Source of the DNA: PFJX01 sp037442845
GTDB taxonomy: Bacteria; Pseudomonadota; Gammaproteobacteria; Burkholderiales; Thiobacillaceae
Direction: 5' to 3'
Assembly (NCBI GenBank): GCA_037442845.1
Contig: JBBIPL010000015.1
Coordinates: forward strand, 1-31,957
Length of the DNA: 31,957 bases
Below the pieces are notes generated by a model, which saw nothing but the letters and a program-made list of their open reading frames with translations, searched no databases and was not told the DNA's origin. Shown piece by piece: positions 14,809 through 21,880 of the stretch. A program made the translations under genes and the position numbers. Within the stretch, counting starts at the first letter, position 1. Every line of letters starts with the position of its first letter.

Positions 14809-15399
14809 TCATTGTTCGCGCAGAGACAAATTCACATCCTCCAACGCGACGATGAGTTCCTCGGCGACCTCGCCGATCTTGCGGCGCTGCGCGCGGGCGC
14901 GGGCGCGCAGCAGATCGAAGGCCTCCTGCCGGCCCAGGCCCTTGCGCTCCATGATGATGCCCACGGCGGTGCGGGTCTTCTGCTCGATGCGCAGGGCCTG
15001 CTCCAGCTGTTCCGCGGTATTGCGCAACCGTTCCAGTTCGCGACCGCGCGCCATGGCCGCCTCGATGAAGGGAATCAGTTGCGGGATGTCCACGGGCTTG
15101 ACCAGGTAACCCAGGGCGCCGGCTTCGCCGGCCTCGCGCACCACGTCCTCGTCGCCAAAGGCTGACAGGAAAACGAAGGGCACGCGGCCCATCGCGTTGA
15201 GCGCCCGCGCCGTCTCCAGACCGGACATCTCCGGCATGCGCATGTCCAATATCGCCAGATCGGGCGTGTTCTGCCGCGCCGACACCACGGCGGCCTGTCC
15301 GGAAACCGCGGTGTACACCTCATATCCGCATTCCCGCAGCCCTTCCGCCAGAACGGCGAGGATGACGCGGTCGTCATCGACGATCAGGATCTTTTTCAC
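14809..15399 (-). CDS. ANTAR-domain response regulator (NasT/PdtaR type)
   Basis: This is a 196-residue protein with an N-terminal receiver domain (acidic D8-D10, predicted phospho-acceptor D52 in LAILDMRMPEMSG, the Lys of YLVKPVD). A short coiled coil follows, then a C-terminal ANTAR domain around 140-190 with TAVGIIMERKGLGRQEAFDLL. ANTAR proteins bind paired RNA hairpins and prevent transcription termination. The chosen start is GTG at 15399 with AGAGG upstream. An alternative ATG at 15444 overlaps the chemoreceptor stop as ATGA and adds 15 residues. It is probably co-transcribed with the chemoreceptor. The likely kinase partner is the HisKA_2 kinase at 17782-19740, since HisKA_2/ANTAR pairs are well known (PdtaS/PdtaR, EutW/EutV). 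Confidence 0.92.
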   Translation of the reverse strand: MKKILIVDDDRVILAVLAEGLRECGYEVYTAVSGQAAVVSARQNTPDLAILDMRMPEMSGLETARALNAMGRVPFVFLSAFGDEDVVREAGEAGALGYLVKPVDIPQLIPFIEAAMARGRELERLRNTAEQLEQALRIEQKTRTAVGIIMERKGLGRQEAFDLLRARARAQRRKIGEVAEELIVALEDVNLSLREQ

Positions 15400-15440
15400 T
15401 TCCACACCTCTTGGTCCTTTTATAGCCCATCGCCTCCGGC

Positions 15441-17552
15441 TCATACCCGGAAGCGCCCGGCTTCCTGGCGCAGCGCCGCGGCCACGTCGTTCAGGGCGTG
15501 GGCGGAGGCCGAGGTCTGCCGCGCCACGGCGCTGTTCTCCTCGCAGCCCTGGGCGATCTTCTCCACGTTCTGGGCGATGTCCTGGGTGGCCACGCTCTGC
15601 TCGCGCAAGGCGAGGGCGATGTCGTTCACCGAACGCACCACCCGTTCGGCGCCTGCCTGGATACCGCCGATGGACTCGCCGGCCCGCTGGGCGGTGTCCA
15701 CCCCCTCGCCGACCTGGGCGACGCTGGTCTCCATCTCCGCCACCGCCTTGCGCGCCCCGGCCTGGATGCGCTCCACCATGGCGGTGATCTGCTGGGTGGA
15801 TTTGCCGGTGCGTTCCGCCAGCTTGCGCACCTCGTCGGCCACCACGGCGAAGCCGCGCCCCTGCTCGCCGGCGCGCGCCGCCTCGATGGCGGCGTTGAGG
15901 GCGAGCAGATTGGTCTGGTCGGCGATGTCCTTGATCACCCCGACGATGGCGGATATCTCGCCGGAATAGGTCTCCAGCTCGCGAATGGTGTCGGCCGAGC
16001 CGGTCACCGCGCCGGCGATGGCGCGCATGCGTTCCGCCGCATGCAACACCACCTCGCCGCCCTGGCGCGAGGCTTCCCCCGAATGCCGGGAAATCTCCAG
16101 GGCCTCGCGCGCATGTTCGCCGACCTGGTCGATGGACACCGACAACTGCTCCACCGCCGCCGCCATGCCCGCGGCCGATTCCGACTGCTGGCCGGCGGAA
16201 TCGGCGGCCTGGGCGGCGGACTGGGTGAGTTCCCGGGCGGCCATGCTCAGGGACTCGGCGTTGCGCCGGATGCCGTAGACCATCTCGAACAGCTGGTCGC
16301 GCATGCGCGTGAGCTGCGCGATCATGTCGCCGATCTCGTCGCCGCGCGCCGCCGGCATGGCGGCGGCGATGTCGCCGGAGGCGATGGCCTGGGCGGCGGC
16401 GCCGGCGGCGGCGAGCGGCCGGGTGATCGCCCGCACCTGCAGCCAGGCGAAACCCAGCAGAGCCAGGGCGGCGAACCCCAGGCCGCCCAGGGTGAGCCCC
16501 CGGATCAGGCGGTAACGGGCGGCGGCGGCCTCGTATTCGGCCTTGGCCACTTCCGCTTGCAGTTGCAGCAACTGCTCCATCAGCCGCCTGACCTCGGCGC
16601 CCGGACCCTGATCCGAACGCAGGAAGGCATCCAGCGGCGCCAGGTCGAAGCGGCCGTTGCGAATCTGCTCGGCCGCCGGCATCAGATAGGTCTGCACATA
16701 TTCCTTGCGCATGGCGGCGAAGGCCTCGGCCAGCTTCCGCTCCTCCTCGGTCAGGGTGGTGGCCATGTAGGCCTGCCACAGTTGGTCGATGGTCTGGCGG
16801 TTGCGCTCGATGCGCTCCACATGCAGGCCGGCGGGATGGTCGTGCAGGGCCTGCGTGAGCGACCCCGGCGCGTGCTGGTAGCCGCGCAGCACCTCCGCCG
16901 CGTTCTCCTGCAGCAGCACCTGGATGCGCGCCAGGTCGCGCAGGGGCACGGCGCGATCCTCGTACACCGTCTTCAGGCTTGCCATGTCCTGTTCCACCAC
17001 GCGCAGGGCCGCGCCTCCCAGCAGCATCAGCAGGATCAGGGCGAAGGCCGCCATGGCCCAGAGCTTCTGGCCGACGCGCAAGCCATCCAGGAAACGGGCC
17101 AGGGCCAGGCGCGCGCGGCCGGCGTACACGGCGCCGCCGTACATGCGGGGGCCGCGCCCCTCGCGCATGTCCCGGTACAGGGCTTCCGCCCGCCGCACCT
17201 CCTCCCGGCCCGGTTTCTGGCGCACGGACATGTAGCCGCCGTCGGCCAGCGGCGTGACGCTGGCGCGCACCCAGTAATGGTCGCCATCCTTGCGCCGGTT
17301 CTTGACCAGGCCGCTCCAGGGCCGGCCGGCCTGGATGGTGGCCCAGAGATCGCGGAAGGCTTCCGCCGGCATGTCCGGATGGCGCAGCAGGTTGTGCGGC
17401 TGGCCGAGCAGCTCGTCCTGCGCGTAGCCGCTGGACTCGACGAAATCCTGGTTGACGTGGGTGATCCGGCCCTTGTGGTCGGTCTTGGAGATGATGGCGA
17501 TGCCATCGCGCAGCGGGTACTCGCGCTGGGTCACGGGCATGTTCAGACGCAT
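15441..17552 (-). CDS. Aer-like PAS methyl-accepting chemotaxis protein with a periplasmic domain
   Basis: This is a 703-residue chemoreceptor. It begins with an Aer-type PAS domain (about 10-110, with LLRHPDMP and WSGLVKNRRKDGDHYWVRA), which in Aer binds FAD and senses redox state. A first membrane segment (about 164-184) is followed by a helical periplasmic domain of some 165 residues, a second membrane segment (351-372), HAMP, and the MCP signalling domain, whose hairpin tip lies at 541-580 (IADQTNLLALNAAIEAARAGEQGRGFAVVADE). No C-terminal CheR-tether pentapeptide is present. The ATG at 17552 has GGGAGGAAC upstream; a longer start at 17624 is rejected. A sigma-28-type promoter lies about 200 bp upstream. 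The PAS-plus-periplasmic layout differs from E. coli Aer, which lacks a periplasmic domain. Confidence 0.95.
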   Translation of the reverse strand: MRLNMPVTQREYPLRDGIAIISKTDHKGRITHVNQDFVESSGYAQDELLGQPHNLLRHPDMPAEAFRDLWATIQAGRPWSGLVKNRRKDGDHYWVRASVTPLADGGYMSVRQKPGREEVRRAEALYRDMREGRGPRMYGGAVYAGRARLALARFLDGLRVGQKLWAMAAFALILLMLLGGAALRVVEQDMASLKTVYEDRAVPLRDLARIQVLLQENAAEVLRGYQHAPGSLTQALHDHPAGLHVERIERNRQTIDQLWQAYMATTLTEEERKLAEAFAAMRKEYVQTYLMPAAEQIRNGRFDLAPLDAFLRSDQGPGAEVRRLMEQLLQLQAEVAKAEYEAAAARYRLIRGLTLGGLGFAALALLGFAWLQVRAITRPLAAAGAAAQAIASGDIAAAMPAARGDEIGDMIAQLTRMRDQLFEMVYGIRRNAESLSMAARELTQSAAQAADSAGQQSESAAGMAAAVEQLSVSIDQVGEHAREALEISRHSGEASRQGGEVVLHAAERMRAIAGAVTGSADTIRELETYSGEISAIVGVIKDIADQTNLLALNAAIEAARAGEQGRGFAVVADEVRKLAERTGKSTQQITAMVERIQAGARKAVAEMETSVAQVGEGVDTAQRAGESIGGIQAGAERVVRSVNDIALALREQSVATQDIAQNVEKIAQGCEENSAVARQTSASAHALNDVAAALRQEAGRFRV

Positions 17553-17698
17553 GTTCCTCCCTGGTGCAATCGACGTGCTGATCCGGCAACGGCCAGGCAA
17601 TCGCCCGACCGGCTGGCGTATCAAGGTGAAACGGGAGGCGGGGAATCGGCCCGGCGCGGCGTGGTGTCGCGGGAGATGGGCGACGGGGGTGCGTCAGA

Positions 17699-17749
17699 CC
17701 AGGTCGAGGGTGGGGACCTGGCGGTCGGACATGCCGACTTGGCGTCGGC
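17699..17749 (-). other. Two adjacent hairpins in the chemoreceptor leader
   Basis: Within the roughly 200-nt leader between the sigma-28-type promoter and the chemoreceptor ATG, two perfect stems occur in tandem: GCCGAC/GTCGGC with a 5-nt loop (17733-17749) and CCAGGTC/GACCTGG with a 9-nt loop (17699-17721). Neither is followed by a T tract. They could protect or fold the leader, or be the 3' end structure of the kinase mRNA. They do not have the hexanucleotide loops of ANTAR targets. The rest of the 17553-17781 gap shows nothing else recognisable. Confidence 0.4.
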
Positions 17750-17757
17750 AGCCGCAA

Positions 17758-17784
17758 GCAACGGCAATTTTATAGAAAACTTTA
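17758..17784 (-). promoter_or_regulatory. Sigma-28 (FliA) flagellar/chemotaxis promoter of the chemoreceptor
   Basis: On the minus strand TAAAGTTT (17784-17777) is separated by exactly 11 bp from GCCGTTGC (17765-17758). The FliA consensus is TAAAGTTT-N11-GCCGATAA, so the -35 is perfect and the -10 keeps GCCG plus one T. It points at the chemoreceptor and overlaps the last codon region of the upstream kinase gene. This suggests that the chemoreceptor, and probably the ANTAR regulator after it, are expressed with the motility regulon. Confidence 0.75.
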
Positions 17785-19740
17785 GGGTCTTTCCCCGCTC
17801 GACCGTCCTGGCGAGGCCGCCGCCTCGGCCGCCGCCGTCCGGGGTGCGGCGATTTGCAGGACCGGCGCGGCGATCCGCGCCGCCACCTGCACCCGGCCGC
17901 CGGCCTGGGCATAGTCGATGGCCATGCCCGGATCCGGACACAGTGCCTTGACCAAGCCGAGGCCGGCGCCCAGGCCGGCGCCGCGCGGGAAGTCGAAGCC
18001 CGCCGGCAAGCTTCCCGCGTTCCTAATCAGGATGCGCCCGGCTTCGCCTTCCCGCAGCAGGGTCACGCTGGGCGGCTCGCCGCCGTCCGCCGCGGCATGC
18101 TTGACGGCATTGGTCACCAGCTCGTTGAGGATCAGGGCCACGGCCACGGTCTCGTTGTCCTTGACCTGCAAGCCGCCGCTGCCCGGCCGCACGCCGCCCA
18201 GGGCGATGGGCATGCCGGTAAGCTCGGAGACGCTGCGGACGATGGCGGGCAGCAGTTCGCACAACTGGATGGCGTGCTCGCTCACGCGTCCGTGCAGGCC
18301 ATGCACCACCGCCACGGACCGCACCTGGGTGATGGCCTGCTCGATCGCCGGCCTGGCCTCGGGATGCCGGGCCGCCTCGCGCCGCAACAGCCCCACCACG
18401 GTCTGCAGGTTGTTCTTGATGCGGTGGTGCACCTCGCGGATCAGGGCGTCCTTGTGCGCCACCGCCCGCGCGAATTGGGCCTGCTCGGCCTGCTTGCGCT
18501 CGCTGACCTCGCTGGTGATGCCTTGCCAGCCCAGGTGGCGGCCGTCGCCGTCCATGAGCGGCGCGCAGTTGGTTTCCAGATAGGCCATGACGCCGTCCGG
18601 CCGGCGGTAGTTCTGGGCTTCCCAATGGGGTTCGCGTTGTTCCAGCGTGGTTGCGAACAGCCCGCGCATGGCCGGCCCCAGGCCCTCCGGCCAGAGCTCC
18701 TCGGGCCGGCGCCCGAGCATGGCGGCGGCCGGCAGGGCGAACACCGACTCCGCGTGGTGGTCCACGCGGACGAAACGGCCGCCGGCATCGGTTTCCCACA
18801 GGCAGTTGCGGATCAGGCCGATGACGTTGCGCAGGCGCGCCTCGCTGGTGCGCAGGGCGTCCTCCGCCAGGCTGCGGGCCACCATGAGCACGGCCAGGGC
18901 CAGGAAGGTCACGGCCATGACGAAAACGAAGCCGTGGATGGGGAACAGCTTCACGTCGGGCAGCAGCAGGAACAGGTTCTCCGCCCCCCAGTTACCGCCG
19001 GAAACCGCCACGGCATACACCGTGGCGACGCCCAGCGCGGTATGCCGCGGCCGGGCGCGCAGGGCGAGCCAGAGCAGCAAGGGCAGCAGGGGATAGGGCC
19101 GGAAGGCGGCGGGCGCCAGGCCGAACAGGGTGGGATGGGCCAGCAGCAGGGCGGCGAACAGCAACAGGGACAGGGCCACCGCGGGCTCCCAGGGCCGGCC
19201 CAGGGGCCTGGGACAACTCTGCGTGGGCCGGCAGATCAGGATGGGGGCGCACACCAGGACCGAAAGAATGTGGGCGAACAGGAGCGCGCCGGCGCCGCGC
19301 CAGGGGGTCGCCTGCCAGAACCAGTCGGTGTCCGCCAGGGCCAGATAGCTGAACCCGGTCGCGGCGAGGCCCGCGAGCAGGCCGCCGTGCAGAAACAGCT
19401 TGATCAGGTCGGCCAACTTGGCGAACCGGCCGTCGAAGCCGGAACGGCGCAACAGCAGGGCGCCGAGGGCGGCCTGCGCGCCCGCCGCCAGGGCCAGCAA
19501 CGCCGCGTCATGCGCGTGCATGTCCCACAGCAGGGCGGCCGCGGCGGCGCCCGCCAGGGCGGCGGGCAGCACGCGCCAGCCCCAGACCAGAACGGCCCCC
19601 AGGGCGATGCCGGCGGGCGGCCAAAAGATGGCCGGCGCCGCCTCCGAGCCGACCAGCGCGAAAGCGAGGATTCCGGAGCCCAGACACAGCCCCCCGGCCC
19701 ACAGGTACGCCGACCAGGCGCGGGCCGGCTGGACGGTCAT
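17782..19740 (-). CDS. MASE1-PAS-HisKA_2 membrane histidine kinase
   Basis: This is a 652-residue sensor kinase. The N-terminal half (about 1-290) is a multi-pass MASE1-type membrane domain, with FWPPAGIALGAVLVWGWRVLPAAL near residue 40-60. A PAS domain follows (about 300-415), then a HisKA_2 domain with the phospho-acceptor region REVHHRIKNNLQTVVGLL (His pair 438-439) and an ATPase domain with LILNELVTNAVKHA. The last 40 residues are Ala/Pro-rich. The start lies 1 bp after mog, with GGAGAAG upstream inside mog, so the two are probably co-transcribed. The ANTAR regulator is the best partner candidate. The signal is unknown. Many MASE1 proteins are diguanylate cyclases; here the output is a kinase. 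Confidence 0.92.
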   Translation of the reverse strand: MTVQPARAWSAYLWAGGLCLGSGILAFALVGSEAAPAIFWPPAGIALGAVLVWGWRVLPAALAGAAAAALLWDMHAHDAALLALAAGAQAALGALLLRRSGFDGRFAKLADLIKLFLHGGLLAGLAATGFSYLALADTDWFWQATPWRGAGALLFAHILSVLVCAPILICRPTQSCPRPLGRPWEPAVALSLLLFAALLLAHPTLFGLAPAAFRPYPLLPLLLWLALRARPRHTALGVATVYAVAVSGGNWGAENLFLLLPDVKLFPIHGFVFVMAVTFLALAVLMVARSLAEDALRTSEARLRNVIGLIRNCLWETDAGGRFVRVDHHAESVFALPAAAMLGRRPEELWPEGLGPAMRGLFATTLEQREPHWEAQNYRRPDGVMAYLETNCAPLMDGDGRHLGWQGITSEVSERKQAEQAQFARAVAHKDALIREVHHRIKNNLQTVVGLLRREAARHPEARPAIEQAITQVRSVAVVHGLHGRVSEHAIQLCELLPAIVRSVSELTGMPIALGGVRPGSGGLQVKDNETVAVALILNELVTNAVKHAAADGGEPPSVTLLREGEAGRILIRNAGSLPAGFDFPRGAGLGAGLGLVKALCPDPGMAIDYAQAGGRVQVAARIAAPVLQIAAPRTAAAEAAASPGRSSGERP

Positions 19741-19741
19741 G

Positions 19742-20281
19742 TCAGCTTCTCCGCGCGGATTTCGGCCGGAACGCCCGCACCACCTCCTCCCGCGTCTCCA
19801 GGTAAGGTCCGCCGATCAGGTCGACGCCATAGGGCACGGCGGCGAACACGCCATCCAGGGTTTCCTGGATGGCCTTGGGCTGGCCCGGCAGGTTGAGGAT
19901 CAGGCAACTGCCGCGCACCACGCCGACCTGGCGCGAGAGGATGGCGGTCGGCACGTATTGCAGGCTCACCGCGCGCATCTGCTCGCCGAAGCCGGGCAGC
20001 ACCTTGTCGGCCACCGCCAGGGTGGCTTCCGGCGTCACGTCGCGCGGCGCCGGGCCGGTACCGCCGGTGGTGAGCAGCAGGCAGCAGGACTGCGCCAGTT
20101 CGATCAGGGTCTGCTCGATGACCGGCTGTTCGTCGGGAATCAGGCGTTCGACGAATTCGATGGGATTGAGCAGGGCGGCGCCCAGCCACGCCTTCAGGGC
20201 GGGCAGGCCCTTGTCCTCGTAGACGCCGCTGCTGGCGCGGTCGCTAACGGAAACGATGCCGATGGCGGCGGGTTGGTACAT
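19742..20281 (-). CDS. mog: Molybdopterin adenylyltransferase Mog/MogA
   Basis: Mog adenylates molybdopterin before molybdenum insertion in cofactor synthesis. The 179-residue protein follows E. coli MogA closely: IVSVSDRASSGVYEDKG, RLIPDEQPVIEQTL, LLTTGGTGPAPRDVTPEAT, PGFGEQMRAVSLQYVPTAIL, LILNLPGQPKAIQE and the ending VVRAFRPKSARR. The ATG at 20281 is chosen where MogA similarity begins, with GAGG about 9 bp upstream. The open frame extends to 20428 but that extension is unlike MogA. Molybdenum cofactor fits an organism with a NarX/NarL-like system, although no molybdoenzyme is in the window. Confidence 0.96.
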   Translation of the reverse strand: MYQPAAIGIVSVSDRASSGVYEDKGLPALKAWLGAALLNPIEFVERLIPDEQPVIEQTLIELAQSCCLLLTTGGTGPAPRDVTPEATLAVADKVLPGFGEQMRAVSLQYVPTAILSRQVGVVRGSCLILNLPGQPKAIQETLDGVFAAVPYGVDLIGGPYLETREEVVRAFRPKSARRS

Positions 20282-20327
20282 GTGTGGATTCCTCTTGACC
20301 GGGGTCGGATGAAAGATGCCGCGAAAC

Positions 20328-20582
20328 TCACGGAGCGGACCGATGCGCGGATGCCCATTCTCCCTCATCGCCGGCGTCTCGTTGGCGCTCTCCGCCGCCG
20401 CCCGGGCCGACCCGACGCCGTCCGCCATACAGGGCTTCCGCCGCCCGCAACCAGCGCCCGTCGCCCTGGCAGGCGCGCGCGTCGACGATCAGACGATCGC
20501 TGTGGCTCGCCGCCGCGCCGCGCCAGTCGAGACGGGCTTCGAGGACGGACATGCAAGGATGCGAGGCCGCGCCGGGCGTCAT
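20328..20582 (-). CDS. Small uncertain reading frame downstream of surA
   Basis: This is an 84-codon frame whose ATG overlaps the surA stop (ATGA) with GGAGG just upstream, so translation could be coupled. The first 50 or so codons (including MSVLEARLDWRGAAASHSDR and ACQGDGRWLRAAEALYG) have GC-rich third positions as in real genes of this genome. The remaining codons do not and read like out-of-frame sequence, which suggests a truncated or frameshifted gene. It is not recognised as any known family. Many relatives have pdxA after surA, and this is not pdxA. A competing plus-strand frame at 20343-20606 with a signal-peptide-like start overlaps it, so which strand is coding is unresolved. Confidence 0.3.
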   Translation of the reverse strand: MTPGAASHPCMSVLEARLDWRGAAASHSDRLIVDARACQGDGRWLRAAEALYGGRRRVGPGGGGERQRDAGDEGEWASAHRSAP

Positions 20583-21880
20583 TCCTCCAGGCGATACTCG
20601 ACGTAGGCGCGGTCGCGGGCCTGGCGCACCCAGTCCTCGAAAGCTTCCTCGGTCTTGCGCTCGCGGATCACGCGGCGGGCTTCCAGGCGCTTGCGTTCCT
20701 CGGTGACGTCCTGATCGCGACGCTCCAGCACCTGGATGAGGTGCCAGCCGAAGGGCGACTGCACCGGCTCGGAGACCTCGCCCGGGCTGAGAGCGTCCAT
20801 GGCGCGCTCGAATTGCGGCACGGTGTCGCCCGGGTTAAGCCAGTTCAGGTCGCCGCCGCGGCTGGCGGAGAGATCCTCGGAGTGCTGTCTGGCCAGGGCC
20901 GCGAAGTCGCCGCCGTGCTCGATGCGCTCCTTGAGTTGCAGCAGCCGGTTGCGGGCGTCGGCATCACCGACGATCTCGTTGGTTTTCACCAGGATGTGGC
21001 GGGCGCGCGTCTGCCGCACCACCGTCTGCGCGTCGCGGCCGCGCTTGTCCAGCAGCTTGAACAGGTGGAAGCCGTTGCCGCTGCGCAGGATGTCGGAAAC
21101 ATCGCCGATCTTCAGATCGGCCAGCGCCTTGAGAAAAAGATCGGGCAACTGGCCCTCGTGACGCCAGCCCAGTTCGCCGCCCCGCAGAGCGTTCTCGGCA
21201 TCGGAATAGGCCGCCGAGACACGCGCGAAATCCGCGCCCGTGCGCAATTCGGCCAGCGCGCTCTCCGCCTTGGCGCGCAACTCGCCGAGTTTTTCCGGGC
21301 TGGCGCCTTCCGGGGTGAGGATGAGGATGTGCGCCAGCCGGTACTCGTTGCGCTGCTCTGACTGGGCCTGGCCGGCGAGGTAGTGGTCGATTTCCGCGTC
21401 GGTCACCACCACCTTGTTCTCCGCTTCGCGTTCGCGCAGGCGGGCAATGGTCATTTCCGTGCGGATTTGCTCGCGGAACGCCCTGAAATCGACGCCGTCC
21501 GCCTCCATCTCCTTACGGAAGGCCTCGGGGCTGAGCTTGTTGTTCTGCGCGATGCGAGCGATGGCGCGGTCCAGCAGCGGACCGTCGAAACGGATGTTGC
21601 TGTCCTCGGCGATCTGCATGACGGCCTTCTCGGTGATCATGCGTTCCAGGATCTGCCGGCTCAACAGGCGGCGCGGCGGCGCCTGCGTCCTTTGCGCGGC
21701 CATCTGGCGCAGGACCTGGTCGACGCGCCGGTTCAGTTCGATCTCGGTGATGACGCCGTTGTTGACCACGGCGACGATGCGATCCACCTCCACCGGCGCG
21801 GCCGTCGCCGGACCGCACAGGAGAAGGCCGGCGCACAGCAGCGCCTTATTCATCCAAATCGAATTCATCGCTTTTCGCAT
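20579..21880 (-). CDS. surA: Periplasmic chaperone/peptidyl-prolyl isomerase SurA
   Basis: SurA escorts unfolded outer-membrane proteins, including LptD, across the periplasm to BamA. The protein has a signal peptide (KALLCAGLLLCGPATA), the SurA N-terminal domain (VDRIVAVVNNGVITEIELNRRV), and two parvulin domains, each with the GG-E/D-L-G/N-W core: LRGGELGWRHEGQLP and SRGGDLNWLNPGDTVP, ending FGWHLIQVLERR. Three ATGs are possible, at 21880, 21868 and 21853. The first has GGAG 11 bp upstream and the last gives the shortest signal peptide. All lie inside the lptD 3' end, so the genes are coupled. Length of about 430 residues is normal. Confidence 0.96.
   Translation of the reverse strand: MRKAMNSIWMNKALLCAGLLLCGPATAAPVEVDRIVAVVNNGVITEIELNRRVDQVLRQMAAQRTQAPPRRLLSRQILERMITEKAVMQIAEDSNIRFDGPLLDRAIARIAQNNKLSPEAFRKEMEADGVDFRAFREQIRTEMTIARLREREAENKVVVTDAEIDHYLAGQAQSEQRNEYRLAHILILTPEGASPEKLGELRAKAESALAELRTGADFARVSAAYSDAENALRGGELGWRHEGQLPDLFLKALADLKIGDVSDILRSGNGFHLFKLLDKRGRDAQTVVRQTRARHILVKTNEIVGDADARNRLLQLKERIEHGGDFAALARQHSEDLSASRGGDLNWLNPGDTVPQFERAMDALSPGEVSEPVQSPFGWHLIQVLERRDQDVTEERKRLEARRVIRERKTEEAFEDWVRQARDRAYVEYRLEE

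Noticed and set aside
17699..17749. Paired hairpins in the chemoreceptor leader as an ANTAR antitermination target
   Set aside because: ANTAR targets have two hairpins with hexanucleotide loops carrying conserved A and G and overlap a terminator. These loops are 5 and 9 nt and there is no T tract.
20343..20606. Plus-strand frame with a signal-peptide-like start as a definite gene
   Set aside because: It has an RBS-like GGAG and good third-position GC at its beginning, but it overlaps the surA end and a competing minus-strand frame, and its later part is low-complexity and unlike any family I recognise. Left as a possibility only.
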